This document shows positions 11,441 to 23,945 of a stretch of DNA of 64,000 bases, piece by piece. Location of the stretch: positions 1,550,001-1,614,000 of the forward strand of contig JASSKH010000020.1 in NCBI GenBank assembly GCA_031763025.1, written 5' to 3'. The stretch is from Macrocystis pyrifera (Eukaryota > Sar > Phaeophyceae > Laminariales > Laminariaceae). Position 1 is the first letter of the stretch; every line of letters begins with the position of its first letter. The notes below the pieces were generated by a model that did no database searches, was not told the origin of the DNA, and saw nothing but the letters and a program-made list of their open reading frames with translations. A program made the position numbers and the translations under genes.

Positions 11441-11908
11441 CGTACCGCATGTACCTGATACCGTTACGTACGTGCGCGGACCTCACATTTTATTTTTGTC
11501 TGAGGTGTAGATGTGCTTCAGTTAGTACCACATGTATTTTTATACTGAGGTATTTTCCACTCCAGAGTTATTGGAGCCTGTCCTGCGATCACGGACCGCA
11601 TTCAGTTTACTCCAGCAGCGATCACGGACCGCATTCAATTTACTGCGGCAGTGTACCTGTATCGTGGCGATGAGATCGATGTCAGAACAACGACCACACA
11701 GCAAACTACCCCTGAAGTACGAGACGGCAGAACGACACTGTGCTATTTTTTGTCGAAGGCTCTTCACTTCATGTGATGTCAACTCTGACCATACTATTGT
11801 ACAGGGTTTAGAGCGGCTTTCCTCGCCGAGCACAAATGCTTGCCTTGCTGCAACTCTTCACACATACCGGTATGTGGCGAACTACTGCATATGTACGGGA
11901 GTTCACAC

Positions 11909-12046
11909 CTGATACGTGTAGCTGATGTCCTGGGAGCTTTTTCGGGCATAGATGTGATGTAACTGAGGTACCTGGGAGTAGGCCAAGAGGATGCCTCCAA
12001 TCAGCCCCATGACGTCGAAGAGAGTGTCTTCCGTCCAAGAAACCAT
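11909..12046 (-). CDS. Probable first exon of a PQ-loop (SWEET/cystinosin-like) membrane protein
   Basis: 46 codons starting at an ATG (12046) and ending at a good donor, CAG|GTGTGA. The peptide has a hydrophobic segment GLIGGILLAYSQVPQL followed by HHIYARKSSQDISY. That is the PQ-loop signature: helix, Pro-Gln, short basic stretch, Lys-Ser, aspartate, Ser. An in-frame stop precedes the ATG by five codons, so this could be the true start. PQ-loop proteins carry small solutes across membranes. I could not find the following helices downstream on this strand, so the rest lies in unrecognised exons or this is an orphan fragment. Confidence 0.55.
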
Positions 12047-13509
12047 CGCCTTCACACACTCCTACTTGGTTGCAGCACTCTTTCCTCGTTCTCAGGGCTG
12101 TAACCACAGGAGCAGCAGCTGCAGTAGAGTAGCTGTATCGTCGGAAGCAGGCTCTTGTACGTCGTTGAATCAGTTGTGGGTAACACCACACACACTCCAG
12201 TCTATGGGGCAGGTAGAGGTCTAAAAGTCGCGGGGCGATCGCCAACTATGCCCACGTTGTTGTCGCAGTAGTTTGTCGGTGTTTGGTGCTGCCTCTTAGA
12301 TGGGAATCACACGGCACACTTGACGTGAGCACAAGGAGGCGGGGAGAGAGTGCGTCGTCGGTTACCTTTAGTTTCCCCCACTCGTACTACAAAATAATGC
12401 TGCAAGATTTCGATGTGGTCCACTTACAATGCGAGCAAGTAGACGGGGGGGCTATAGCTGTGGGTCACGTCATGCCCCCCCCAGAGAGCATGGGAACGAA
12501 CCGGATGGAATATTATTTGTTGCATGAATTGATGCTGATTGGTTGTGGGAAACAAATAGATTCAGTGCAGCCCGAGAAAAACTACTGTATATGTATCTAG
12601 GAAGAGGAAGAAGAAGTGTTGCACCCCTTTTTCTTGTTTGGGAGGACCGAACGGCCCGACCGAACGGGAACATATAGGATCTTATTTGATGTAGATGGAC
12701 ACCACCGAAGATGGATGTGGACATGAGAAAAAGATACCCTCAATCACCCTTTTCTCACCCGTATGGGAATGAATCACGCTATATATTGATTTTTGCGCCC
12801 CGGCTTTATTTCCCGCCTCCGCAGGGGTCTCCTGAACACGAATGTTTATGAATTTGCGTTTTTTACTGAATTTCGCACTGCTGTGTTGAAATATGGCAGA
12901 GTATTGATCTAAGGGTCAGGGGATAGACAGAATCACACATATCTTTCAGTCTGATCGCGTGGAGTTGTTGCCGAATGCGTTTTAGTCTAAATATTAGAGT
13001 ATCGCCGTCGGGAATGCGGAATGTGGAATGAAAAGGCCTTCTGATCGTACCGTAATTGGGTGACCCGGGTCCAACTTCCAACGTCGTTACTAATATTAAT
13101 ACTATTATTACGTACCCGTAGTCTCAACGAGTAGGCATGGGGGGCAGGACAAACAGGCAAAACGAAGGGCGAAAGTATATATTATTCGAGATGTAAAAGA
13201 AAGAAAATAAAAAATGGTGACACGTAATCTTTTTCCTCACGGCACCTATTGGCCGACGGACGGCCATTTGCTCACGACTCGGTCGTTCGAACGTCAATTG
13301 TCCGTTTGCTCGGAAGCTTGCTGGCGGCCTTGGGCCCCCTTCTTCGTCGATCGCCGCCCACTTGCTTCATCGTTCGCTCGGTCGATCACCCGGTTGCTCG
13401 CGCGCCGCTGGTAAGGTTACACACCAGGTCAGACGATTCTATATACTTCGGACGGTATAGATACATTTGTGCGTCTGTGATTTTGACGGCCGCGCTGGCC
13501 GTGTTGTAT

Positions 13510-13844
13510 GTTTTTTTTGTTTTTTTTTTTATCATCACTTTTACTTTCCAGCCCACTCGTAGGAGGTTTTACCCTCGACGATCTTCTGGACAAGCCGTGG
13601 TCACAGGTGTCGTCCCTTCTCCCCCCCGGTACGTGCCTTTAGTTTTCATCGCGCATAGGGTTCAGCATTCCCACTGCTCGTCGATTTTCATCGAATGTAC
13701 AGCTAACTCACGCTCTCGCGCTTTCCGCTAATCAATTTTATGCAAGAAAAAGTCCCTATGAGCATGCACTCGGTGAGACTCGAACTCACGAAATTGATCT
13801 TGATAGGCTCGCGGACCACCTACCAACCCACCGGGGACGCCGGC
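13510..13844 (-). mobile_element. tRNA-derived SINE, copy 8 (full length, minus)
   Basis: T-rich end from 13510, near-consensus body, boxes A and B, head GCCGGC at 13839-13844. Very close to copy 1. Confidence 0.86.
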
Positions 13845-14565
13845 TATATACGTCGTACTGGTCCCAAATGCTTCGTACATCAACGGAATTTCATGCGGTA
13901 TTCATAGAGGAGGTTCTTCGAAGTTTATTGTGTTACATTTCCCGAACCCCCGAGGCGTCCACATAAGGCACACAATACTGCTCAATAACTCTTGGCTACC
14001 GCTCCGGCCCAGCTCAGCTTTCCAGTGTCTCCTCTTCTCTGCTGATACGAATATCGTGGTAGGGCCAATCGATGGATGGCCTCATCCTAGGTCAGAACTT
14101 CACTGTAGGGTGGCTGGCACGACCGGTACAAACGAGAAAGGAGCTTGCCCCGGATATTTGAAGCGGAGGACGGGGTCTGGAGACGGGCAGGACCATGGGC
14201 CAAAGCCTGGCCATAGAGAGTGACTTTAAGCACAATACACTGCAGAGGCAGAACGGCAAGCTACTATCTTGTAAGCTTCAACCCTTGGGAAGCCAGGCAG
14301 CAATTATCGCAGGGATCGACTTCTCTGTCTACGATAAAACGACCGTTGAGATATCCAGTTTTACGCCCAAACGCTTGTTTCTTTATTCGTACCGGGTGGG
14401 TGTCGCAGACGACTATACTGACGATTAAACAACATTGAAAACTTGTTCTTCAAGTATTAATACTACATGTAGCAATAGTGCAGCTAGCTGTAGATCAACA
14501 TGGTATATATACCAAGGATTATAAGAACGTCATAAAACAGGACAATTTCGAGACTACTGCTGATG

Positions 14566-14910
14566 TTTTTTTTATTTTTTTTATTTTTTTTTTTATTTTT
14601 ATCCATCACTTTAGCTTCCCATCCCACTCGTAGGAGGTTTTACCCTCGACGATCTTCTGGACAAACCGTGGCCACAGGTGTCGTCCCTTCTCCCCCCGGT
14701 ACGTGCCTTTATTTTTGTCGCGCATATGGTTCAGCATTCCCACTGCTCGTCGATTTTCATCGAATGTAGCCAACTCACGCTTTCGCGCTTTCCGCTTATC
14801 GATTTTTTATGCAAGAAAACGTCCCTATGAGCATGCACTCGGTGGGACTTGAACCCACGAAATTGATCTTGACAGGCACGCGGACCACCTACCAAGCCAC
14901 CGGGGACGGC
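14566..14910 (-). mobile_element. tRNA-derived SINE, copy 9 (minus)
   Basis: Long T-rich tail region (interrupted by A) followed by the full body and head ending ACCGGGGACGGC. Box B reads GGTTCAAGTCC on the minus strand, the canonical sequence. Confidence 0.84.
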
Positions 14911-16150
14911 TAGTCTGTCTACAGCAGTAAGTACAAGTAGGAATTACTACAAAGACGTCTCTGGTACCCTTTAAAACAAAGGTGTAGACTCAACCGTGTA
15001 CCGGTACCAGAATATGAGAAGTACCACGTACTGATACATCCGTGTAAGACGCAAAATAACGCGTACCCTCGATGAATTTCGAACCAATTGTCTCGATCAC
15101 AAGGCGTTCAAACATATGATATGTTGACTCTGTTGAACGGGCTCGACTACCAGGTAGATACTGCTGTTATCGACAGGGCTGAACTCTAGCTGACTCGGTC
15201 AGTAGTCATGATACCGTCGTAAAAACCAATCAGTATATTGGGTTGCAGCAGTACACTGGTCGGGGATTGCTGCGGTCATCGACAAGAAAAAAATCACGAA
15301 GAATGTCGAGAATAAAGCATGCACCGTGCCGCGATGATGTGGCAATTTTACAAAAAGAATTAAGTGTTGAAACGTATGAGCTCCTCCCTCGTCATCTCTT
15401 CTCCTCTCTCTCGTTGCACTCCTCTTTCTTCCCGGAAAGCATTTGATAGGTTTTACTATTGTTAAGCGTATTTTTTGGACGTACGAAAAACTTAAACGCA
15501 GCTGGCGAATATCCTGACCGAGTCGATAAGTAGTTTACGACGTCAAGTGCATACTCTGTCAATGTCAGTGTGCCCAGCCCTGATCATCGAAGCATCGCTC
15601 ATGGTTTGCACTCTCCGCGGTGTCGAAAAACACAGTTTCGAAAATTCGCGAGAGGTATGTGTTATATCTACAGCAGTACTAGAGACGTTCCACGGTAGAG
15701 GTTCACCCTAAATTCCTGAGGCTCGTATGTCTCCCCAAGGTATGATGCCGAATTCAACAAGGACCTAATTATGAATGCGGCTGGTGCTACACACATCTCG
15801 TTCATGCACGTACCCATTTAGCCCAACAATGTAACGCGCGAGTTGTGTACTCTTTCTTCGACTGGCGCCGGGCAAGGATGCCGTGGTGACCCAAAAAGCG
15901 TTTTTCGCAAATGTGGTACCTCTATCGTAGAACGCCTCACAATGCAGCATTGTTGATGCACAGTACAACGGCTGATGTTCGCAAATGTTCGTCGTGTCTA
16001 ACTGTACAACTGGGTTGCGTACATCATACAACGGCAGCAGCAGTTACAGCGGTGCATGATACAAATTATATATATTATGGTCTAGAAATGGAATGAAGAA
16101 CACATGCGCATGCTACCGTAAGATATCGGCCCACCGTGCCGTCGAATCAG
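14911..16150. other. No gene recognised
   Basis: Short scattered ORFs only. A CTATCGTAGAACGCCTC segment near 15923 recurs in introns of the GH81 gene. Confidence 0.5.
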
Positions 16151-16517
16151 GCTGCTCAGATTTACCCACCTACGAAACATCATGTATTTATTCGTTCTCA
16201 GAACAAACAGGGCCGTAGGCCGTCTGGCACACATGCACACACTCAAGCTCTTTCAGTTCGTTGCAAAGACTGCCACCTGCATTCCTGTTGTTCCACCCAG
16301 CCTGCGGATCATACGCCTGAGCCATCTCCTAGTCTGGTGTAGGGGAACACTGCCGGCAACAGGATGAGCTATAGGAAACGGAAGGGGTGGAAAAGGGTTG
16401 TGACCGTCTGCTCACATCCCCACAGTGTCCGGGTTCAATTCGTGCTTTTCCCTTTTGCCTACATGCTGTGTCCAATCCTGCGAACCCCTCGGATCCTTGG
16501 ATTACCTCCGTCACATC
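16151..16517 (+). repeat. Dispersed repeat C, copy 1
   Basis: About 365 bp sharing long near-identical stretches with 23946-24315, for example AAACATCATGTATTTATTCG, CAAGCTCTTTCAGTTCGTTG and GGTGTAGGGGAACACTGCCG. No conserved reading frame holds across both copies. Confidence 0.75.
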
Positions 16518-16999
16518 CTTTCCAGCTGGTGTAGCCGGGTAAGGCAAGCCACGCGACATCCTAGACGGTGGACCCGAGGTATTCTATGCCCGCCAAACTG
16601 AGGGAAGAAAACCCGAATAAATTTGTTTTTTTCGATAGGAAAGGCCTTCGACCAATATGCACACTACGTGCGTCGCCTTGCTCTCTTAACGCGGCGTACA
16701 CTGTTACGCCCCCTCCAACTACGATGCCGAATGCTCGCTTGGCTCCTAAACTCCCTACAGTTCCCCCGACGTACAATAACTGTACCACCTAACACGATTG
16801 TGCCAATCGATAACAAAGATCGCAATCGTCGCGCCTCCAAGATGAAAACTAGGCAAAAACAGAATGTCAGAGATCGCAAGGAACTCTTTTCCTTCGGGCA
16901 ATAGTCTCCCATTTCCCCCCTACTCTCGCCATAGATACACAGACCGCGACGGTAATGCGAGATGGCAGGGCCTTTTTTTCGTGAATTCAACATAGCAAT

Positions 17000-18470
17000 C
17001 AACTGGCGCCTACCAAAACAATGAACTCCTGCAAATTCGTAGTACTGTTGCCGAGCTAAGTGGGCTAGTGTTTCTAAAGAGCCGCTGGTCTAGAGCAACG
17101 CCCCCGAGCGGCATCCCGCTCATCCCCCCCCGCTTAGAACAAGCACATCCAGAATCACCACCCCGGAGCAATAGCGTAAGACGCTCCTCGTCCATCAACC
17201 CCCCCCGAAGCTCCGAAGCAGACACCACCAAGGCAGGTGAGCCAGTGTTACGCGCGGCTGTACTCGAAGATCGACCCCGGACGAGCTGCTCGATCTTTGG
17301 TACGGCGGGCCCGCGGTTCCACGCTCGCCTTCCCACTCCAAATCCCCTTATTTCTAATTCCGTCAGCTCTTCCCAATCGTTGTCGGTGAAGCGGACGAGC
17401 CAATACGGCGAGTAAAGTCGTAGACCTGCCCGGGTCGCCCCGCGCGCCCCTTTCCGCCCTCGACCGGCTGATTTTCGTGGCGATCGCGAACTTTCTCAGC
17501 GCCGCCTTTCTACTCAGCGCGGAGCGTATCGTGTCCACCTACAGCGGAGTGAAGCTTGTCAAGTGACTCCGCCTCCGAGACCCAGTGACACCTCCCCGTC
17601 GGAGTACCCGCCGCGGTACCCCCATCTCGCGACCCTAGCAGCGCTGGCTACCCTCCTGTCCAGTAGCGTATACATTGGTGCTGCTGTAGTCGAGTGCCCG
17701 CCGAGCCCCAGGTCCGCTCCCCGCGCCACCTGCGCGAACGGGGGGGTCCAACCAAGCTACCTCAGGGTGCTGCCGTGGTCGTCCCACGACCCGTTGGCGA
17801 CACCGCTGACGACGCCTGCTTCTCCGTACCGCCGCCTCTTGGACGCCGCCCGTCCACCCCCGTCGGCGGCGAACGCACCGACACCGTGCGGAAAAGAGGG
17901 GCCAGGGTCGCCCCACGAGGTGCCCGCACCGCTCGGGTCACGTTGGCGACACCGCTGACGACGCCTGCTTCTCTGTACCGCCGCCTCTTGGACGCCGCCC
18001 GTCCACCCCCGTCGGCGGCGAACGCACCGACACCGTGCGGAAAAGAGGGGCCGGGGTCGCCCCACGAGGTGCCCGCACCGCTCGGGTCACGTGGTCGGGG
18101 CCACACGGACGGCGCCGACGCCCGTGCCGATCAACGAAGTGCCATCGCTGCCGTGGCCACCCCTATCGTGGCAAACTCCGAGCATGACGGCAAGCCTGTC
18201 GTGAAACGCGAGGGTGCCCAGCGATCTGTCAGTCAAGCCCCCTTCCCCAGATGTCTAACGGGAGACGGCGTGTCGTGAAACGCGAGGGTTCCCAGCTGTC
18301 TGTCAGTAAAGCCCCCTTCCCCAGATGTCTGAAGGGAGACGGCGCCGAGGTGAGTGTGAGGGATGCTGTCAATCATCGGTTCCCAGCAGCGAGGGCGCAA
18401 GGGGCGGGCGTGGTCTCAGCATGCGTGGTTTCTTCGAGCATGGTTCGGTGGCGTGCGGCGTGATCATGAC
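17000..18470 (+). other. GC-rich island without recognised gene
   Basis: GC is clearly higher than in neighbouring DNA, with several overlapping long open frames on both strands as expected for GC-rich sequence. One short frame, 17415-17565, reads DRLIFVAIANFLSAAFLLSA like a membrane helix and stops at TGA. No domain was recognised. It contains a 149-bp tandem duplication and, at 18190-18345, a second duplicated block starting GTCGTGAAACGCGAGGGT. Confidence 0.5.
17794..18091 (+). repeat. Tandem duplication of 149 bp, two copies
   Basis: Copies start TTGGCGACACCGCTGACGAC at 17794 and 17943 and are almost identical. Since 149 is not a multiple of three, any single frame entering it would change, which argues against one continuous coding region. 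Confidence 0.85.
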
Positions 18471-19600
18471 CCTCAGGATAAATTACTGGGTGGTCGAGTC
18501 GATTGACAGTAAGGCGATTCATGTCATGACAAGTCTTGTTGCTGTAGCTATCAGAGTATAACCGCCGCTCGGCTGTTCCGGCTACATGTTCTTGAACTCG
18601 CTAATCTAGCCTACTCACCACCCCCCTTTACGCACTACCTGCGCGAGGGAGAGCACGAACACGCGGTATCGATTGTAAAATACCTACAACCATGTTGACT
18701 GGCTACCAACCATGATGATGTCTCGACCAATTACTAATTTCTCGATCCTGTACGCCCATCCCTGAGCCGGAGTCATTCAGCCCGCATGAGCGCGAGAACA
18801 TTGCAACAACACCAAAACACTAAATAAGGGTCAGTACACCTGGAAGGATTTGCACATCGTGCAGGTACCGTGTTTCTAATAGTATTAAAAAAAACATCAC
18901 GCGCTAAAGGGGAACAATATGATTACCGCGTATCAGGCAGTTCCGGCTGGGGTGAGGCAACACTGCATTCCAAAACGTGGCTCCCATGGTTACAAGATTA
19001 GGCCCCAAATGGGCAGGCACAGCGGACACGATAACACTGCGAACGGGCAACGCTGGGTTTAGGTGGAAATGTAGGTGATATCTGAGCCACTTGGATGATC
19101 TCAGTGACTTCATGCCGTTGCAGGCTTCCGACGAATGCCTCGCCTTCCCCCCTTCAACGAGAGTGAATACGAAAAAGGAAACGAAGAGGAGGAACAAAGA
19201 GACCTTGAGAGCCTGACAGTTAGGTCCAGGCAACTGTCGAGCCTAACAGTCAGGTCCAGCCTATCAGACACATGTCAGGGCAATATTTTCCTTGATGTGT
19301 CCTTCACCCGCCAAAAAATGAAGAGAAAAGGACATAGTGATAAGGCACAACAATAACCACGATGGACACGCACGCACTGCGGACACGGTACGGCAGTAAA
19401 CTGCCGGACACTACAGGCGTCAGTAAAGGTCACAGACAGTGCGGTCGGTTGCACGGGCAAGCGGGTTTGCAACAAGCAAATACGCAAGCATACAAACAAC
19501 CAAACAAACAACAAAAGCGAACAGAACAAACAAGAAGAACAAACAGAGGAGCGAACAAACAAACGGACGAACGACATAAAACTAAACGACAAACAGGCAA
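18470..19600. other. No gene recognised
   Basis: Short open frames without domain similarity. An AAAC-rich stretch at 19480-19600 keeps the minus-strand frame open and is not convincing as a gene. Confidence 0.5.
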
Positions 19601-19605
19601 CAAGC

Positions 19606-19885
19606 CCCGTGGCAAGGCTCAGACCTAGAGGGGCCTGGTTGCCGTCTCCTTTTAGCATGGACGGCAGCAACATCAGTCCCAATAAATACAGATCCGACCA
19701 TTCTGGGCATTCACCCCGCCTCAAGATAGAAACAAATGAGCATACAAACAAAAGAAAACGAAACAAATACAACTAAAGCAAAATAAAACAGGTGAAAGCC
19801 CCGTAGCTAAGGCACAAACCTAGAGGGGCCTGCTTGCCGTCTCCTTTTAGAATGGCAGGCCGCAACAACGGTCCCAATAGGCAGA
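19606..19885 (+). repeat. Diverged tandem repeat, spacing about 190 bp
   Basis: AGCCCCGTGGCAAGGCTCAG and AGCCCCGTAGCTAAGGCACA each precede ACCTAGAGGGGCCTG and CCGTCTCCTTTTAG. The flanking sequence is AAAC-rich. Confidence 0.6.
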
Positions 19886-20354
19886 GACCCAATCACGTTG
19901 GACATCCACTCTCTATCCGAGAAATGAACAACCAGTCAAACAGACAGACCAACGAAAACAACCAACACAATACATTAAATAAGAGGTGCCACGTTGGCAG
20001 CGACTCAGAGTCACGCGTCGCGACAGTGCCGAGTGGCGTTCGGCGATAGCAGCGGATACGCAGACGGGCAAATGGCAAGCGACGCGTACAGTGGAACCCG
20101 GGACGTCGGCAAATTAGCAGCTGGTAAGCACATTAATATACGCGATATACGAGAGTGTGTTCATCTATTGCTTCCCGCACAGCATGCTGAAAGCGGCGGG
20201 GCATATCAGCCGAACATTTCAGTACTCCAGGCACCATGTTGCTATCTCTCTACAGGATAGAGACAGCAACAACGGTCCTCCCAGGCTGAGACAAACCCAT
20301 ACATTATGCATGCACCCACAAAATAAACGAAGTAAAAATGTAGAGAGCATACGA

Positions 20355-20965
20355 ACAGACCGTGTAGATAGGACAGGCGCAGACCTCGTGAAAGTTCGAT
20401 TCTGTCTCCCACGACTGGCAACCACACAGCACCACTTCCACGAGGCACAGACCAGTCTCTCCTATACCATAATAAACAGGTGCAGGTGGGACAGGCACAG
20501 ACCTTGTGGAGGCTCGGTTCAAGACCATAGCCATGTCCCCACAAGGCACAGACCCATCCCAACATCAGGTACAGGTAGGACAGGCACATACCTTGTCGTG
20601 GCTCGGTTCAAGACCATAACTATTTCCCCACAAGGCGCAGACCCATCTCAACAACAGGTGCAGGTAGGACAGGCACAGACCTTGTCGAGGCTCGGTTCAA
20701 GAAAATGTCTGCACAAGGCACAGACCCATCTCCAATAAAAACAAAACGCATGCCAGATAGGTATTAATAGGATAGGCGCAGACCTCGTGGAAGCTCGTGG
20801 TTGTCTCCCACGACTGAAAATACATCACTACCATTCCCACGAGGTACAGGCCCATCTCTTTTAATCCATCACAATTGAAGCACAGGTAGGACTGGCACAG
20901 ATCCTGTGTAAGCTTAGTTGACGACACTATTCGCTTTCCACGAGGCACTGGCCTATCTCTCCTTT
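20355..20965 (+). repeat. Tandem array of about six units, 89-120 bp each
   Basis: Units begin near 20371, 20491, 20580, 20669, 20772 and 20891 with (A)CAGGC(G/A)CAGACCT(C/T)GTG. Each ends with a partly inverted motif CCACGAGGCACAGACC or CCACAAGGCACAGACC, so each unit could fold on itself. Not a CRISPR: units are long and diverged and there are no unique spacers of uniform length. Confidence 0.7.
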
Positions 20966-21836
20966 CTGACACCATGAAGGCATAAAGGTATAGCGCGAAA
21001 AACAAGAGGACACTAAACACAACATAAAACTAACAAAGCCCACAACGACAAACAACAACACGTTCCAGGTGCCGGGTATAATAATATTAGTGAAGACGTG
21101 CTTTCTGCGGAGGGCCTCATCTCGATGCAATTTCTTGACGTCCCTAAGAAAGTGAGTCTCAAGTTGTTTCTGTCAGGTTCTTATTCATGTAGTGGGTCCA
21201 TACCGCTGTATACTTGAGTAATAATTGACAAGTACTTTACCGAGGTATTCTCGTGTCCTGCGACCACGGCGATGAGTTGAATGTGAGAACAACAACAACA
21301 ACTAAAAAAAAAAAAACAGCAGGACTACTATTTTAATACTGCTGTAGTACAACAGCACAGCAGCAAGTATCGCAAGCTACTGCTGTACGTATCCTCGTGT
21401 GCATAAAACCCAGAGAGATTTCAGGGTCCCATAGTACAAAAACAAAACATAGTTGGATGCGTAGAACGATCCCCAGTTCGTGCAAGCGCGTGTCTCGGAC
21501 TAGATCGACCATGCGGCTAACAAGTTATCCATGCGTGGGTACATCGTCCAATGTTCGTTAGCCGGCATATTATTACCACTTACTACGTAGCCAATTGTTG
21601 AAATTTCATGCGGCATGCCGGTGTATGTTAGAGAAAAGTGCAACACTGGACGTTGTTGCAAATTGCGCAGCATGCAGGTAAATTTCTATCTAGACCGCAC
21701 ATGCGGCCAACGAGTTCTGACAACGAAAGTTGTTAAAACACGCCGAGTCCTATTAATACTACTGCTGTACAGTCGATGCGTACCCGGACGAACCCTGAGC
21801 ATGACTGCCTGCGTATCTACATGGCCGTCGAACATC

Positions 21837-22255
21837 GAATCACTAAAACGAGCAAGCGACATCGACCCGTCCGTGCAGCAGTATGATAACTAAGTACCGA
21901 GGTAAGATATCTCGCATGCTACGGTTCCTGTAGGACTGCAGGCGCTTCCGTATACGAGTGGGCGTGAAGCATGAGTACGAAATATGCACCTTGTGGACGG
22001 GTCTAGCGACGTTCACGCGGTAGGTGGTGCCGTCAGCAGCGTGTCTTATATACGAATTACTAAAACGAGCGAGCGACAGCGACCCGTACTCGCAGCAGTG
22101 CGCTATCTACTTACTGAGATAAGGTTTCTCGCATACTGCAGGTTCATGTACGACTACAAACGCTTCCGTATACGAGCGGGCATCAAGTATGGATACGAAA
22201 TATGCAGCTTGTGGACGGGGATAGCGACGTTCATGCAGTAGGTGGTGACGTCAGC
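21837..22255 (+). repeat. Diverged tandem duplication, unit about 219 bp
   Basis: CACTAAAACGAGCAAGCGAC (21841) and TACTAAAACGAGCGAGCGAC (about 22059) open two copies, each ending with GTGGACGGG...AGCGACGTTCA and GTCAGCAGCG. Confidence 0.75.
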
Positions 22256-22777
22256 AGCGGATCTTTTTCGTCTCATCTAAATCCTTCTACTTTTCTCTGC
22301 GGGCCCTCTGGCGAGCAAACCGGCGGTACGGCCTTTCACCGACTCCCCTCATCTCCCTGCCCTGTCCGCTCTGTCCCCCGCTGGCGTACGGACTGCTCTC
22401 ATGCCTCGTGTACGAACGTTGTCTCGCGTTGTTGCTGGTTAGCGTAATACATATATATTGTAGAAATTGCTGTAGTATTTCATACGGCGCCTGTATTATT
22501 AATGAGCGTATGGTTCACTGCTCGGGTGCTGATTCTCCTTATGCTTTATGCCCAGTATGTATGATTTTGTATGATCTGTATGGGGGCATTATTTCATCTA
22601 GCGGGGCGTCGCGACAAGTCCCCCCTCCCTCGTCCGAGTTTGCAAAGCTCCCATGTGACGAGGGGTGGGCGCTGCGACCTAACAAGAGACTATGTGCCGC
22701 GGCAGACTTCATGATACCTCCATCCACTAAACAGACCTGCGTTGAACACATGAAATGAGTGTGTAGCGCTACTACAC

Positions 22778-22960
22778 TCACGCATTCCAAACCTCAGCAG
22801 AGGGTGGACTCTGCTAAACGAGGCGCAAGCCACCCCCCCCTCGCGGGGAGACGGAGTCAGCTCTAGTTCACCCACATTAAACCTCCCACGGCGTGCAGCC
22901 GCAAGACCCACGCGATATCCGCCCGCGGTCCCGCGAACCGATCGTGACCTACCGAAGATT
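22778..22960 (+). repeat. Repeat D, copy 1
   Basis: Shares CAGCAGAGGGTGGACTCTGC and GGAGTCAGC-type blocks with 23244-23420. The two copies are diverged direct repeats about 465 bp apart. Confidence 0.6.
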
Positions 22961-23243
22961 CCTCTGAACGACGGACTCAGTCACGACCTCCCCGCAGACG
23001 TACCGTCGAAATCTTTACTCAAAGCTAGGGTTCACTACAGCTGTTTACGCTGTGGTTACTCTCCGCGTCTATGAGCATATTAGTCTATGATTCGCCATAG
23101 GGAACCAAGAGCAACCTCGCCCCCGTCTGAATCAGTCAGAGAGAGCTTGGTGCCGAAACACGACGCAGAAATATGATGCGATACACGGGATGCAGGATAA
23201 ACCCATCGAACAGAATCCCGTTGGACACGTGTGAGGTGTGCGT

Positions 23244-23420
23244 GAGACTACTGCATTCGTTCATGCCGAAGCTCGGCAGAGGGCGGACTCTGCTGAACGA
23301 TTCCTACCACACGGCCCTATCTCGAGGGGCGTGGACTCAGCCCTCGTTCACTCGTGCTACACCTCTCACAGCACAGCCTACGGATTCGGGGCTAGGCATC
23401 GCCTCTGCGGTGGCCACCCT
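23244..23420 (+). repeat. Repeat D, copy 2
   Basis: Contains CGGCAGAGGGCGGACTCTGC and CGTGGACTCAGCCCTCGTTC, aligning in order with 22778-22960. Confidence 0.6.
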
Positions 23421-23945
23421 CCGTGGGTACTGTGCCATCATATCTTCTGTGAAAACTCGGGAGCCACGGCGCCGAGCAACACGCAGACGGCGAGCAAACC
23501 CACCGCATGCCGGACGCCGCCGTGGCCGATTGCCCGCTTTACGATGTCCCGTTCGTGAGTCTAGTGCTTGGCTAGTGGCGTCGCTACTTATCCGCTGTAG
23601 TGTACTGAGAGATACCCGGTACGAGTCTACACAGTATGGTGATCAAGGTGAGAAGGAAACTCCCCAAGACCTCCTCACACCTCAGGAGAAACCCCGACCA
23701 GCAGGAGCAACATCAACCAGTAGGAGCAACATATATTATTACTAGAAAGCCTGCAACGTGGGTTCTCCTTTAGGCACTCACGGTAGTTTACAGGCACAGA
23801 CCATGCCACCGGATTGGCCACCATGTCATCCGAGTTCGATTCTCGGATTTGACACCATGTCATAGAGTCAAGCGGTGCCCGTGTCATGCATGATGGCGCA
23901 ATCTCGCCGGGCTCTCCGGCCGAGATAGCTTATGTTCCTCGAAAG

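Noticed and set aside
12283-12600. 105-codon plus-strand ORF upstream of the PQ-loop exon
   Set aside because: No recognisable domain, and it starts at a non-ATG codon. It lies where the PQ-loop gene's promoter would be.
13249-13731. 160-codon plus-strand ORF
   Set aside because: Its second half is SINE copy 8 read on the opposite strand; not a gene.
17563-18278. Pro/Arg-rich ORFs in the GC-rich island
   Set aside because: Long overlapping frames on both strands are expected in GC-rich DNA, and the 149-bp duplication shifts the frame between copies.
19275-19772. 165-codon minus-strand ORF
   Set aside because: It arises from AAAC/GTTT-rich simple sequence giving Leu, Phe and Cys runs; no domain and no splice support.
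20355-20965. Regularly spaced repeats resembling a CRISPR array
   Set aside because: Units are 89-120 bp, diverged and contiguous, without short identical repeats and unique spacers, in a eukaryotic context.
23815-23865. Possible tRNA gene
   Set aside because: A perfect T-arm (CCGAG TTCGATT CTCGG) is present, but no matching 5' acceptor strand or D-arm at the right distance could be found.
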